A DNA stretch of 64,000 nucleotides from Dongia_A sp044226685 (GCA_044226685.1 JBGAGP010000006.1:7516-71515); one strand, 5' to 3'. Positions 34,820 through 44,687 are shown, counted from the first letter of the stretch. Numbers and translations: made by a program. Notes: generated by a model not told the origin, from the sequence alone.

Positions 34820-36024
34820 TGCGGCGCGGCCCCGGCTGGCGGAACAGTTGCGGCGACCGGGCGTACGAGCTGGCCGTCGAGCACGAAATCCTGTCCGACG
34901 ACGATGAGTCGCGCGCGCTCGGGCAGGCCCATGATCCAGAGGCCGCTGGGATCCTCGCGCAGGATCTCGACCGGGACGAACCTGACCTTGTCGGCCTCGT
35001 CGACGGTCTTCACGCCGACCTCGCCATTGGCGCCGAGCGTGAGGATGGCGGGCGAGATGCGATGCGCCGGCACGGCGTCGACCGGGATCACCAGTTCGGC
35101 GGAAAGGCCGCTGCGGATCGCGTAGTCGGCATTGGGCACCTCGACCTCGACCCGGAAGGTGCGGGTCTCCTGCTCGGCGCGCGAGGAGATGAAGCGCAAA
35201 GTGCCGGCGACCTCGCGGCCGTCGAGCAGGCGCGCGGTCGCCGCGCCGCCGATGACGAGCTGGCCGATGTCGCGCTCGGTGGCGAAGCCGACCAGGACGA
35301 TGGGATCGAGGTCGACGATCGTGGCGACCGGATCGGCGGTCTGCAGATAGCTGCCGACTTCGATGGCGCGCTCGTCGAGCACGCCACGGATCGGGCTCTT
35401 GATCGACAGGTGGCCGATCTCGATTTCCATGGCGGTGACCTGGGCCTGCGCCAGGGCCAGATTGGCGGCCAGCTCCGCCAGGTTCAGCTTCGGCGAGAAG
35501 CCCTTGTCGGCCAGCCGCTTGGCGGCGTCGGATTCAGCCTTGCGCTGCTGCAGCAGGGCCTTCGCCTCGGCCAGCCGCGCGGCGCGGTCGGAGCTGTCGA
35601 TGACGGCGAGCAGGTCGCCCTCCTGCACGATGGTGCCTTTTTCCGCCGGGGTCTTGATCACCCGGCCGGACGTCTCGGCGCGCACCTCGACCAGGTGGTC
35701 GGCCTCGGTGCGGCCGCGCAGGACGATGGTGCGCGGTTGCGCCTCAGCCACGGAATCGAAGGTCTGCACGCTGACGATCGCGGCGGGCGCGGCGCCATTC
35801 GCGGCAGCCGGTGCTGCGGGTTGGGCAGGCACGTCGCTCTGTGCCGGCGCGGATGCCGGGTCGCTCACGGCTTCGGCGGTGGCCGCGGCATTCGCCGCCG
35901 GCGCGTCCGTCCCGTTCGCCGCAACCGGTACCGGCGCACCATCGGAGCGCTGGAGCAGACCGGAGGCCAGCCAGCCGGCGGCGAGGACGGCGATTGTGGC
36001 CGCAATCAGATAGGAACGTCGCAT
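34816..36024 (-). CDS. RND efflux periplasmic adaptor (membrane fusion protein)
   Basis: The 402-residue adaptor has an N-terminal signal or anchor (~4-25), an unusually Ala/Pro-rich spacer (~30-85), a lipoyl/barrel-sandwich domain (RTEADHLVEVRAETSGRV and GSYLQTADPVATIVDL), a short coiled-coil hairpin (~150-200) and a beta-barrel plus membrane-proximal domain. It would bridge the RND permease, coupled by a four-base overlap, to an outer-membrane channel encoded elsewhere. The order adaptor-permease is the standard one. A Crp/Fnr gene lies downstream of a separate promoter. Confidence 0.92.
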   Translation of the reverse strand: MRRSYLIAATIAVLAAGWLASGLLQRSDGAPVPVAANGTDAPAANAAATAEAVSDPASAPAQSDVPAQPAAPAAANGAAPAAIVSVQTFDSVAEAQPRTIVLRGRTEADHLVEVRAETSGRVIKTPAEKGTIVQEGDLLAVIDSSDRAARLAEAKALLQQRKAESDAAKRLADKGFSPKLNLAELAANLALAQAQVTAMEIEIGHLSIKSPIRGVLDERAIEVGSYLQTADPVATIVDLDPIVLVGFATERDIGQLVIGGAATARLLDGREVAGTLRFISSRAEQETRTFRVEVEVPNADYAIRSGLSAELVIPVDAVPAHRISPAILTLGANGEVGVKTVDEADKVRFVPVEILREDPSGLWIMGLPERARLIVVGQDFVLDGQLVRPVAATVPPAGAAPQ

Positions 36025-36181
36025 GATCTGCTCGTCGTCTCTTCGAATTGACTTCTAGCCCAGCTAGATCGATACGCGCGGCCCGGATCGCAAGACCACT
36101 CGCTTAGGCGGTTCTCCCGCTCGATTCCGGCTGAGTTTTCCCCGCGGAAGATCGCCGCGGGCGGCTGCCTAGCGAAGCAGC

Positions 36182-36904
36182 CTATTTGCGGCCATGATGG
36201 ACCTGCAGGCTCTGGACGATGTCCATCAGCTTCTCGCGCTCCATCAGGAACAGGTTGCGGCCCTTCCGCTTCAGGATGCCGGTCGGATAGAGCTGGCTGA
36301 TCGAACGGTTGACGGTTTCGCGCGTGGTGCCGGTCAGGCTGGCGATCTCGTGCATCGGCGGCAGGGGGCGCACCACCCACAGACCCGGCACGGCCACGTC
36401 GGGCTTGGCCATGCGCAGCAGTTCCGAATAGACGCGCTGCGCCGCCTGCAGGGTGGCGAGTTCCATGATGCGGATGCCGGTGTTGCGGATGATCGCCGCC
36501 AGACGCTGCAGCACGCCGAAAGCGACGGCGGCATGCGTCATCAGCAGGTCGCGGAACACCTCGGCCGGCATGATCGCGACATCGGTCGATTCCATCGCCG
36601 TGACCGTGGCGGAGCGCGGCTCCTGGTCGATCGCGGCCAATTCGCCGAACTGGTCGCCGGCGCGGATGATGCCCAGCGTCACTTCGCGGCCGGCCGGCGA
36701 GAAGGTGACGGCCGCCGCGGCGCCCTTCAGCACGAAGAACACCTCGCGCGTCAGGCTGCCCTTGTCCAGCAGGGTCTCACCCTTGGTATAGGAGCGAAAG
36801 CGGCACTGCGCCTCGAGCGCCTTCAGATCCGCGTCCGGCAGGCCATCGAACAGCTTGATGCCGCGGAGCGAACGGGCGGAATGTTGCGTCAGAGTCGTCG
36901 ACAT
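36182..36904 (-). CDS. Crp/Fnr-family transcriptional regulator
   Basis: The protein of about 240 residues has an N-terminal cyclic-nucleotide-binding-type beta-roll (~15-125: FDGLPDADLKALEAQC, KGETLLDKG, FGELAAID, RSATVTAME) and a C-terminal winged helix (~175-230: MHEIASLTGTTRETVNRSISQL, KRKGRNLFL). No Fnr-type Cys cluster is present, so it is not an oxygen-sensing Fnr. The GELAA...RSAT stretch resembles the phosphate-binding cassette, so a cyclic nucleotide is possible. The start at 36904 is preferred; others lie upstream in frame. It follows the MFS gene on the same strand after 81 bases. Confidence 0.9.
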   Translation of the reverse strand: MSTTLTQHSARSLRGIKLFDGLPDADLKALEAQCRFRSYTKGETLLDKGSLTREVFFVLKGAAAAVTFSPAGREVTLGIIRAGDQFGELAAIDQEPRSATVTAMESTDVAIMPAEVFRDLLMTHAAVAFGVLQRLAAIIRNTGIRIMELATLQAAQRVYSELLRMAKPDVAVPGLWVVRPLPPMHEIASLTGTTRETVNRSISQLYPTGILKRKGRNLFLMEREKLMDIVQSLQVHHGRK

Positions 36905-36985
36905 GGCGGGGAGCATACCCAAACATGCGGGGAGTTTCCAAGGGCAAGCACGCCGCAGTACGGCCGACAAATGCTCACGAGCACG

Positions 36986-38254
36986 TCATTCCGCCGGTCT
37001 TTTCCGGCGAATACCACGCAGGTACCAAGAAACAGCAACAATTTGCAGCAGAAAGGCCAGCCCGAAGGCCCAGCGGTAGCCCAGGGGGTCGCTGGCCCCA
37101 TCCGTCGCGCCGGGAAACAGGTCGAGGATCACGCCGATGCCCCATTGCAGCCCCCAGGCCGTGGCGAAGAGCAGCAGGTTGGCCGCCGATTGCGCCCGTC
37201 CGGCGGTCCCGGCGCCGAAATGCGCGGCCAGCGTGGCATAACCGAGATTGCCGGCCTGGCCGGCGAAACCGAACAGTATCCATGGCAGGACCGGCGTAAT
37301 CGGCGCCCGCAGGATGACCAGCGCCTGGGCGAGCGCGAAGAGCAGGAACGCGCCGCCGACCACCGCTTCGATCGAGTAGCCGCGGCGCTGCGCGAAATCG
37401 GCGATCCAGCCGGTGGCCAGCGAACCAATCGTGAAACCAATCGCCATCCACAGCAGCACGCCGGCCGCGCCGGCGCGGTCGTAACCCGCCACATCGGTGA
37501 GCCAGCGGCCGGCCCACAAGGTCTGCACGGCGATGAAGGTGCCCGACATCGCCGCCACCATCGGCGCGACGCGCCAGAACACACGGTCAGCGAACACCCG
37601 CGCCATGACGCGAAGCTGACCGTCGAAGGTTTCGCCATGGGTCCGCGGCGCGCCCTTGGGCACTGAAAGCAGGATCAGCAGGGCGACGCCAATGGTGACG
37701 GCGGCCAGCACCTCGAACATCGCGCGCCAGCCGATCGCCTGCGCCAGCCAATCCGCCGGCCTGGTGGCGGCCACCACGCCGAGCGCGCCGATGGCGATGG
37801 TCGAGGAATTGCCGAGCGCGACACGCGCCATCGGCAGCCAGAGCGCATTGGCCTTGAACGCGGACATCAGGCAGCCGGACAGGCCCAGGCCGATCACGCC
37901 ACGCGCCAGGGTGAGCGACCAGGCGTCCGGCGCGATGGCGAAAAGCAGCGCGCCGCAGGCGGCGACCGTCAGCAGCCCGCCCTGGACCCGGCGCGGCCCG
38001 AAGCGGTCGAGCAGGAGGCCGAGCGGCAGCTGGAACAGCAGGAAGCCGAACAGATAGGCAGAGGTCAGACGGCCCAACTCGCCCGGCGTCAGGCCGAGCT
38101 CGGCGATCAGGTCCGGCGCGATGACCTGGTTCACCGCGCGGAACAGGTAGGACATGAAATAGCCGAGCGCGAAGGGCAGCAGGGCGCGCCAGACGATCGG
38201 CCAGGAAACGCGATCGGCAGTCGTTCGACTTGGGGGCATTCGATCGGCTGTCAT
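36986..38254 (-). CDS. Major facilitator superfamily transporter
   Basis: The 422-residue protein has twelve predicted membrane helices in two halves, with the MFS loop 2-3 motif LLLDRFGPRRV and its weaker echo WIADFAQRRGY in the second half. It is likely a proton-coupled importer or exporter; no substrate can be assigned. Its start overlaps the stop of the EamA gene upstream by four bases (ATGA), so two exporters are translated as a pair. The Crp/Fnr gene follows on the same strand. Confidence 0.9.
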   Translation of the reverse strand: MTADRMPPSRTTADRVSWPIVWRALLPFALGYFMSYLFRAVNQVIAPDLIAELGLTPGELGRLTSAYLFGFLLFQLPLGLLLDRFGPRRVQGGLLTVAACGALLFAIAPDAWSLTLARGVIGLGLSGCLMSAFKANALWLPMARVALGNSSTIAIGALGVVAATRPADWLAQAIGWRAMFEVLAAVTIGVALLILLSVPKGAPRTHGETFDGQLRVMARVFADRVFWRVAPMVAAMSGTFIAVQTLWAGRWLTDVAGYDRAGAAGVLLWMAIGFTIGSLATGWIADFAQRRGYSIEAVVGGAFLLFALAQALVILRAPITPVLPWILFGFAGQAGNLGYATLAAHFGAGTAGRAQSAANLLLFATAWGLQWGIGVILDLFPGATDGASDPLGYRWAFGLAFLLQIVAVSWYLRGIRRKRPAE

Positions 38255-39183
38255 TCAATCGGCGGTGCGACGCGCTTGATCTGGGTCATTTCGGACAGCG
38301 TGTTCCAGATCACCGCGGCGATGACGATGGCGCCGCCAATGATGGCGCGGTCGCCGGGATATTCATGCAGGGTCGGCCAGATCCAGACCCAGATCGGCGC
38401 CAGGATCGATTCGAGCAGGCTCAACAGGATCGCCTCGCCGGCGGGAATCAGCCGCGCGCCGGTGGTGAAGAGGATGAAGCCGACGCCGAGCTGGCAGGCC
38501 CCGAACAGGAACAGCAACCCGAGGTCGGGCGCGCTCACGGTGGCCGGGGTACCGAAGATGCCGCCGACGACGACCAGCCACAGCGCGGAGAGACACGTGG
38601 CCGGCGCCATGCGGATATGGGCATAGCGCCGCACCAGGACCGTGGCCAAGGCGAAGGCGATCATGATGACGACGGAGAGCGTGATGCCCAGCGCGTCGCC
38701 CTTCGCCTCCTGGTCGGAGATGATCACCGCGACACCGGCCAGCGCGGCGACCATGGCGGTGGCCTTGATCCAGGTCATGCGTTCCCTGAGCCACAGCCAG
38801 GCGAGGCCGCCGGCGACCAAAGGCGAGGCGCTTTGCGTGAACAGGATGGTGGCGACGCTGGCATGCTGCAGCGCGACCACGAAGCTGAGCGAGGCGGCGC
38901 CGAAACAGGCGGCGACGCCGAGCCCTGGCCAGCCCATGTCGCGGAACAGGCCGATGGTCTTGCGGCCGTCGCGGATGGCCAGATAGGCAAGAAGGGTCAG
39001 AACCGCGAAAGCGCCGCGCCAGAAGACGATGGTCCACTGGCTTTCGTCGACATGGCGGACGATCAGCCCGCCGGTGCTCCAAACGATCGCGGCGCCGGCA
39101 ACGAGCACCACACCGCGCGTATGAAGCGACCAGGCCAACGGATTCCCCCACGGAACTTGAGCGCGCGGCAGACGGCGCGGCAT
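38251..39183 (-). CDS. EamA/DMT-family transporter
   Basis: The protein of about 310 residues has ten hydrophobic segments in two EamA repeats, with WSTGGLIVRHVDES and FWRGAFAVLTLLAYLAI in the first and LLSLLESILAPIWVWI in the second, typical of drug/metabolite transporters. It is the first gene of a two-transporter unit, with an ATGA overlap to the MFS gene. The ATG at 39183 is used; one four codons upstream is also possible. Its substrate is unknown. It differs clearly in sequence from the EamA protein at 7842. Confidence 0.9.
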   Translation of the reverse strand: MPRRLPRAQVPWGNPLAWSLHTRGVVLVAGAAIVWSTGGLIVRHVDESQWTIVFWRGAFAVLTLLAYLAIRDGRKTIGLFRDMGWPGLGVAACFGAASLSFVVALQHASVATILFTQSASPLVAGGLAWLWLRERMTWIKATAMVAALAGVAVIISDQEAKGDALGITLSVVIMIAFALATVLVRRYAHIRMAPATCLSALWLVVVGGIFGTPATVSAPDLGLLFLFGACQLGVGFILFTTGARLIPAGEAILLSLLESILAPIWVWIWPTLHEYPGDRAIIGGAIVIAAVIWNTLSEMTQIKRVAPPIE

Positions 39184-39307
39184 GCCGGTCGACACGGTCG
39201 ACCATGTCCGCCACGGACAAGAGGCATTAATCCGATTTCGCCGGGGGATTCAAGCCCGCCCCGGCGGCCGGGAGCCGCGTACTATGGGGCCAGCGTTCAG
39301 CCGGCAC

Positions 39308-40189
39308 TCAGTCCTGGGACCTGGCCTTGCCCAGGAGCCAGCGCCGGAAGGTGCGGAAGGAGGCGTGGCTGCGCGCTTCCGCCCGATAGATCAGGCGCCA
39401 ATACAGCTCCTTGTCTTCCAGCGCGAGGGCAAAAGGCGCCGCCAGCCGGCCGAAACGGAGGTCGTCGGCGACATAGGGCTCGCGCACCAGGGCGATGCCC
39501 ACGCCGTCCAGCGCCGCCTGGATGGCGAAGGCCGAAAAGTCGAAGGACAGGGTCTGGAACCGGGCGCGGTCCGGCAGCCCGGCGGCGGCGAGCCAGCGTG
39601 GCCAGTCCTCCGGCGAATGGCGCACGTCGAGCAGAGTCTTGTTGCGCAGGTCGGCGGGCGAGGCCAGCCGCGCCGCCAGGTCCGGCCGGCAGACCACGAT
39701 GAGGCGTCCGGGGAACAGGGCGTCGCTGACGAAATCGGGTATGCGCGGTTCCGCCAGGCGGATCGAGGCGATGGTGTCGGGCCCCGGCGTCACTTCGCGT
39801 CCGATGGTGGTCGCGAGGCGCAGATCGACGCGCGGGTACGCGGCGTGGAACTCGGTCAGGCGCGGGATCAGCCAGCGCATGGCGAAGGTCGGCCCGACGG
39901 CGAGCGTCACGGTCGGGTCGTCGATGCTGCGGCGCGCCTCGCCGATCGTGCCCTCCAGGCGGCGGAAGCCATCGGTCAGGCCGGCCTGGAGCGAGAGCGC
40001 CAGGGGCGTCGCCACCGATTGGTTCGCCTGGCGCTGGAACAGCGGCCGGCCGAGCTGGCGCTCGACATCCTTCACCAGGCGGGAAATCGCGGTCTGGGTC
40101 ACGCCGAGTTCCTTCGCGGCGGCGGCGAAACTGCCCAGCCGCAGGGCGGATTCGACCGCGCGCAGACCCTTCAAGCTCGGCAACCACAT
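39308..40189 (-). CDS. LysR-family transcriptional regulator
   Basis: The 293-residue protein has a LysR winged helix-turn-helix (~3-62: LPSLKGLRAVESALRLGSFA, TQTAISRLVKDVERQLG, PLFQR) and a periplasmic-binding-protein-like effector domain (~90-290). Among LysR proteins the start LPSLKGLRAVE and the ending LYWRLIYR resemble the GcvA-like group. The ATG at 40187-40189 was chosen for AAGGGTG upstream and the usual length; the open frame extends far upstream without support. It is divergent from the TauE/SafE exporter (127 bases) and probably regulates it. Confidence 0.92.
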   Translation of the reverse strand: MWLPSLKGLRAVESALRLGSFAAAAKELGVTQTAISRLVKDVERQLGRPLFQRQANQSVATPLALSLQAGLTDGFRRLEGTIGEARRSIDDPTVTLAVGPTFAMRWLIPRLTEFHAAYPRVDLRLATTIGREVTPGPDTIASIRLAEPRIPDFVSDALFPGRLIVVCRPDLAARLASPADLRNKTLLDVRHSPEDWPRWLAAAGLPDRARFQTLSFDFSAFAIQAALDGVGIALVREPYVADDLRFGRLAAPFALALEDKELYWRLIYRAEARSHASFRTFRRWLLGKARSQD

Positions 40190-40316
40190 GGCCGGCACCC
40201 TTCGCATTTGTTGGTCTAGCGCAAGAATTGGGCGTTTGCGCCGCCGCGACAGTTCCGACCAAAATAGTGGAATCCGGCTGGCCTTGCCAAGCCGCGCCAG
40301 CTTCGGGGGTAGCCAA

Positions 40317-41099
40317 ATGTTTGATTGGAGTACGGTCGCGCTGGTCGGGGCCGCCGCCTTGGGCACGTCGTTCCTCAGCGGGGTGTTCGGCATGATCGGC
40401 GGGCTGGTGCTGATGGGCGTGCTGCTGCTGTTCCTGCCGGTCCCGGCGGCGATGACCCTGCACGCCATCACCCAGATGACCGCCAACGGCTGGCGCGCCG
40501 TGGTGTGGCGGGAGCATATCCTGTGGCGCGTGCTGCCCGGCTATCTGCTCGGCAGTGCCGCCGTCTTCGCGGTGCTGGCGGTGGTGCAGTTCTCGCCGCC
40601 GAAGCCCTGGGTCTATCTCTGCCTCGGCATCATGCCGTTCGCGGCACGCGCCCTGCCGCGCCAGCACGCGCCGGAGATCCGCCGGCGCGGCGCGCCGGTC
40701 GCCGTCGGCGCCATGGTGATGACGCTGCACGTGCTGGCGGGCGTGTCCGGCGCCATCCTCGACATGTTCTTCCTGGCCAAGGATCTCGACCGCCGCCTCG
40801 TGGTCTCGACCAAGGCGATGACGCAGAGCGTGGGCCACGCGATCAAGTTCGCCTATTTCACCCTGATCGCCGCGCTCCCGGCGCAAGCCGCGACATCGGT
40901 GACGCCAGATGCCGCGCCGGCCAGCGTGCCAGTCTGGCTGTTCCTGATGTCGGCGGCTCTCGCGGTCTGCGGCACCACTCTGGCGAAGCCCTTGCTGCAT
41001 CGCTTCAGCAACGAATCCTTCCAGACCTGGTCGCGGCGGCTGGTGCTGGGGATCGGCGCGGTCTACCTGGCGCAAGGCATCGCCGGGTTCCTGCCTTAA
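40317..41099 (+). CDS. TauE/SafE-family sulfite or organosulfonate exporter
   Basis: The 260-residue membrane protein has about eight helices and the family pattern GTSFLSGVFGMIGGLVLMGVL in the first helices and GVSGAILDMFF in the second half. TauE/SafE proteins move sulfite, sulfoacetate or other small anions outward. It is divergently arranged with a LysR-type gene, a common regulator-exporter pairing, which suggests control by the transported or related compound (inference). GGGGGT precedes the ATG at 40317; the longer open frame starting at 39495 overlaps the LysR gene and is not real. Confidence 0.9.
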   Translation: MFDWSTVALVGAAALGTSFLSGVFGMIGGLVLMGVLLLFLPVPAAMTLHAITQMTANGWRAVVWREHILWRVLPGYLLGSAAVFAVLAVVQFSPPKPWVYLCLGIMPFAARALPRQHAPEIRRRGAPVAVGAMVMTLHVLAGVSGAILDMFFLAKDLDRRLVVSTKAMTQSVGHAIKFAYFTLIAALPAQAATSVTPDAAPASVPVWLFLMSAALAVCGTTLAKPLLHRFSNESFQTWSRRLVLGIGAVYLAQGIAGFLP

Positions 41100-41192
41100 T
41101 TCAGCACCGCCGCGCGATGCCGCGGGCGATGACAAACGCGCGCCCCGCCCCTATCCTGGCCTCCGATTCGCAGAGATTAGAAGGGTTTGAGC

Positions 41193-42536
41193 ATGCGGAC
41201 GCGGATATTGCGCGGGCATGGGTTGCGTCGTTCGGCGGCGGTCACGGTCTTCGGTACCCTGGTGGCGCTGGCGGGCTGCGCGGCGCAGCCACAATCGCAG
41301 CCGGCGGCTGCGGCAACCGAGAGCACGGCGCAGGGCGCCGCGGCGCCTGCCAGCAAGCCGGTCGATTTCCACACCCTGAGCGAAACCAAGTGCCCGACCA
41401 GTGCTGCGAGCTATCAGGAGTGGGTGGCGAAGTTCCAGTCCTTTGCCCTCAACAAGGGCCGGCCGGATGCGGTGATCCAGACCGCCTTCGCTGGCGTGCA
41501 GGAAAATCCGGAGATCAGCGACCGCGCGTCGAAGCAGCCGGAATTCGTGACGCCGATCTGGACCTATCTTGACCGCGCGGTTTCCGACGACCGCGTGGCG
41601 CGCGGCCAGGTCAAATACCAGGAGAACAAGGCGCTGCTGGCCGGGATCGAGAAGGATTACGGCGTGCCGCCGGCCATCATCATGGGTATCTGGGGCATCG
41701 AGACGGATTTCGGCAACAATTTCGGCGACACCAACGTCTTCGAGGCGCTGACCAACCTGGGCTATCGCGCCAAGCGTGAGACTTTCGCCTGCAACGAGCT
41801 GCTGGCAGCCCTCGACATTGTTGCCACCAAGAAAGTCCCGGCCTCGCGCCTGGTTGGTTCCTGGGCCGGCGCCATGGGGCATCCGCAGTTCCTGCCGTCG
41901 AACTACCTGACCCTGGCGGTCGACCGCGACGGCTCGGGCGCGGCCGATCTTTGGGATTCGCTGCCGGACGCCTTTGCCTCCGCCGCCAATCACCTGGTCG
42001 ATGACCATTGGGTGCGCAACCTGCCCTGGGGCTTCGAGGTGAAGCTGCCGGCGAAGTTCCCCTATGGCGAGGCGGAGCTTGATCTGGCGAAGCCGGTCGC
42101 CCATTGGAAGAAGCTGGGCGTCAAGCGCGCGGACGGCTCGGCGCTGCCCGATCTGCCCGGCGACACCTCGATCCTGGTACTGGCCGGCCATCGCGGGCCG
42201 GCTTTCCTCATTACCGAGAATTTCAAGGTGATCCTGAAATACAACTACTCGACCAGCTACGCGCTGTCGGTCGCGCATCTGGGCGACCGCATCCTGGGCG
42301 GCAAGCGCTTCGTCGGTAGCTGGCCGGTGGACGAGCAGCCGCTGAGCCTCGAGGAGCGCGAGGAGGTGCAGACGCTGCTGGCCGCCCGTGGCCTCGATGT
42401 CGGCAAGGTCGATGGGGTCCTGGGCCTCAAGAGCCGCAAGGCGGCACGCCAGTTCCAGAAGGATATCGGCTGGCCGCAGGACGGTTTCATCAACAAGGCG
42501 TTGCTCGAGGAATTGCGCAAGCGCAAGACGGCCTAG
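41193..42536 (+). CDS. Lytic murein transglycosylase (MltB family) with PG-binding domain
   Basis: The 447-residue lipoprotein has a lipobox ending LAGC, then a MltB-type lytic transglycosylase domain (~75-360) with the catalytic Glu in GIWGIETDFGNNFG, SWAGAMGHPQFLPSNY and the region VLKYNYSTSYALSV-type (ILKYNYSTSYALSVAHLGD), and a C-terminal PG_binding_1 domain (~375-440: LAARGLDVGKVDGVLG). It cleaves peptidoglycan glycan strands to 1,6-anhydro products, for wall remodelling or to insert envelope machines. AGAAGGG precedes the ATG at 41193. It precedes the yajC-secDF operon but has its own transcription unit. Confidence 0.94.
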   Translation: MRTRILRGHGLRRSAAVTVFGTLVALAGCAAQPQSQPAAAATESTAQGAAAPASKPVDFHTLSETKCPTSAASYQEWVAKFQSFALNKGRPDAVIQTAFAGVQENPEISDRASKQPEFVTPIWTYLDRAVSDDRVARGQVKYQENKALLAGIEKDYGVPPAIIMGIWGIETDFGNNFGDTNVFEALTNLGYRAKRETFACNELLAALDIVATKKVPASRLVGSWAGAMGHPQFLPSNYLTLAVDRDGSGAADLWDSLPDAFASAANHLVDDHWVRNLPWGFEVKLPAKFPYGEAELDLAKPVAHWKKLGVKRADGSALPDLPGDTSILVLAGHRGPAFLITENFKVILKYNYSTSYALSVAHLGDRILGGKRFVGSWPVDEQPLSLEEREEVQTLLAARGLDVGKVDGVLGLKSRKAARQFQKDIGWPQDGFINKALLEELRKRKTA

Positions 42537-42612
42537 CGAAAAGCCTCGGAAAATCAATACTTTCCGGGCCGAGCCCGGGCGCGCCGGAATCCGTCGGCCG
42601 GGCCCTTGGCAT

Positions 42613-42640
42613 TTGCAATTCGGATTCCGATCTGTATAGT
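42613..42640 (+). promoter_or_regulatory. Sigma70-type promoter of yajC-secDF
   Basis: TTGCAA (42613-42618), a 16-base spacer and TATAGT (42635-42640) lie 72 bases before the yajC start. The -10 element is the same hexamer as in the NDUFA12 promoter at 8955. Confidence 0.6.
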
Positions 42641-42711
42641 CCGCCGGAATTTTTGGGACGGTCTTCCGGCCAAGGCGAACGCCGCCGGATCAAGCACTTA
42701 GGGAGCGTAGG

Positions 42712-43080
42712 ATGTTCATTTCGGAAGCCTGGGCGCAGGCAGCCACGGGCGCGCCGGGAGGCGGGGGCCTGTTCGATCAGTTCGGGATGTTCGTCCCGAT
42801 GGTGCTGGTCTTCGTCGTGTTCTGGTTCCTGTTGATCCGTCCGCAGCAGAAGAAGGCCAAGGAGCACAAGGCCATGGTCCTGGCGCTGAAGCGCGGCGAC
42901 CGGGTGGTGACCAATGGCGGCATCTATGGCCAGGTCTCCCATGTGGCGGACGACCACCTGATGGTCGAGATCGCCGACGGGGTGAAGATCAAGATCATGC
43001 GGGACGCGGTGGCGGCGATCCCGGGCAAGCCCGAACCGGTGAAGAAGGACGACGCCAAGCAGGGCGCCAACGACCGCTGA
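42712..43080 (+). CDS. yajC: Preprotein translocase subunit YajC
   Basis: The 122-residue protein has one membrane helix (~27-45, PMVLVFVVFWFLLIRPQQKK) and a cytoplasmic beta-rich domain with VVTNGGIYGQV, the classic YajC signature. It associates with SecDF-YidC in the holo-translocon. The N-terminal extension of ~25 residues is typical of alphaproteobacteria. GGAGCG precedes the ATG. It begins the yajC-secD-secF operon, 37 bases before secD. Confidence 0.96.
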   Translation: MFISEAWAQAATGAPGGGGLFDQFGMFVPMVLVFVVFWFLLIRPQQKKAKEHKAMVLALKRGDRVVTNGGIYGQVSHVADDHLMVEIADGVKIKIMRDAVAAIPGKPEPVKKDDAKQGANDR

Positions 43081-43117
43081 GGCGGTCGTCCGGCGTCGGG
43101 CAAGGCCGACACGCGCC

Positions 43118-44674
43118 ATGCTTCATTTCTCCAAGTGGAAGGTGACCGTCATCCTGCTGGTGCTCATCGTGGGCACCTTGCTGGCGGCGCCGAACCTGAT
43201 CAACCGGGCGACGCTCGACGCGCTGCCGGGCTGGTTCCCGAAATCGACGGTCAATCTCGGCCTGGATCTGCAGGGCGGCTCGCATCTGTTGTTCGAGGTG
43301 GACACTGGCGCGCTTGTTGCCGAGCGGCTGAACGGCGTGTTGGACGAGACCCGCACCAAGCTGCGCAACGCCAAGATCGGCTACAAGGACCTGGCGCTGG
43401 TCGACGGCGCCGCCACGGTCAACCTGCTGGACGAGGCCTCGGTCGAACCGGCGCGCACGGAATTGAAGGGACTGGCGGGTGAGGGTATGGACCTCTCCGT
43501 CGAGGGCACCAAGATCGCGATCCGCTTCAGCGATGCCGGGCTCACCGCCTTGAAGCAGCACGCGGTCGAGCAATCGATCGAGATCATCCGCCGCCGTGTC
43601 GACGAGACCGGCACGCGCGAACCGACCATCATCCGCCAGGGCGAGGACCGCATCGTGGTCCAAGTGCCGGGCGTCAAGGACCCGCAGCACCTGAAGGACC
43701 TGATCGGCCAGACCGCCAAGCTGACCTTCCAGATGGTCGACGAGGGCGCGATGACGACCGGAACGCTGCCGCCGACCTCCATGTGGGTGGACTCCGCCGA
43801 TCCGGATTCCGGGCGCCGCCTGCCGCTGCAGAAGCGCATCCTGGTCGCCGGCGAGAATTTGACCGACGCGCAGCAGACCTTCGACCAGAACAGCCGTCCG
43901 GCGGTGTCCTTCAAGTTCGACTCGCTCGGCGCGCGGAAATTCGGCGACGCCACTTCGAAGAACGTCGGCAAGCTGTTCGCCATCGTGCTCGACAACAAGA
44001 TCATCTCCGCGCCGCGCATCCAGGACGCGATCCTGGGCGGCAACGGCATCATCACCGGCAACTTCACCGTGGAGAGCGCCCGCGACCTGGCGCTGCTGCT
44101 GCGCGCCGGCGCGCTGCCGGCGCCCCTCACGGTGCTGGAAGAACGTTCGGTCGGCGCCGACCTGGGCGCGGATTCGATCGAGGCCGGCAAGCTCGCCTGC
44201 ATCATCGCCATCGCCGGCATCGTCGTGGCGATGGTGCTGCTCTACGGCATCTTCGGCGTCTTCGCCAACGTCGCGCTGATCTTCAACGGCGTGCTGACCC
44301 TGGCGGCACTGTCGGTGCTGGGCGCCACGCTGACCCTGCCGGGCATCGCCGGCATCGTGCTCACGCTGGGCATGGCGGTCGACGCCAACGTGCTCATCCT
44401 CGAGCGCGTGAAGGAAGAGGTGCGCAACGGCCGCTCGGCGGTGACGGCCATGGAGTTCGGCTATCGCGAGGCGCTGGCCACCATCGTCGACGCGCATGTG
44501 ACGACGCTGATCTCGACCCTGCTGCTGTTCATGTTCGGCACCGGCCCGATCAAGGGCTTCGCGGTGACGTTGACCATCGGCATCATCATCTCGCTGTTCA
44601 CCGCGCTGCTGGTGACGCAGCTGCTGACCTCGGTGTGGCTGCGCCGCACCCGGCCCAAGCTGCTGCCGCTCTAA
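43118..44674 (+). CDS. secD: Protein translocase subunit SecD
   Basis: The 518-residue membrane protein completes Sec-dependent export using the proton gradient. It has a first helix (~9-26), the D1 motif NLGLDLQGGSHLLFEVD, periplasmic domain P1 with VEQSIEIIRRRVDETGTREP and VQVPGVKDP, and the C-terminal helices with LRAGALPAPLTVLEERSVGADLG and the conserved GMAVDANVLILERVKEE. Length and motifs are normal. It works as a pair with SecF, 13 bases downstream. Confidence 0.97.
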   Translation: MLHFSKWKVTVILLVLIVGTLLAAPNLINRATLDALPGWFPKSTVNLGLDLQGGSHLLFEVDTGALVAERLNGVLDETRTKLRNAKIGYKDLALVDGAATVNLLDEASVEPARTELKGLAGEGMDLSVEGTKIAIRFSDAGLTALKQHAVEQSIEIIRRRVDETGTREPTIIRQGEDRIVVQVPGVKDPQHLKDLIGQTAKLTFQMVDEGAMTTGTLPPTSMWVDSADPDSGRRLPLQKRILVAGENLTDAQQTFDQNSRPAVSFKFDSLGARKFGDATSKNVGKLFAIVLDNKIISAPRIQDAILGGNGIITGNFTVESARDLALLLRAGALPAPLTVLEERSVGADLGADSIEAGKLACIIAIAGIVVAMVLLYGIFGVFANVALIFNGVLTLAALSVLGATLTLPGIAGIVLTLGMAVDANVLILERVKEEVRNGRSAVTAMEFGYREALATIVDAHVTTLISTLLLFMFGTGPIKGFAVTLTIGIIISLFTALLVTQLLTSVWLRRTRPKLLPL

Positions 44675-44687
44675 GGGACCCGGAGCC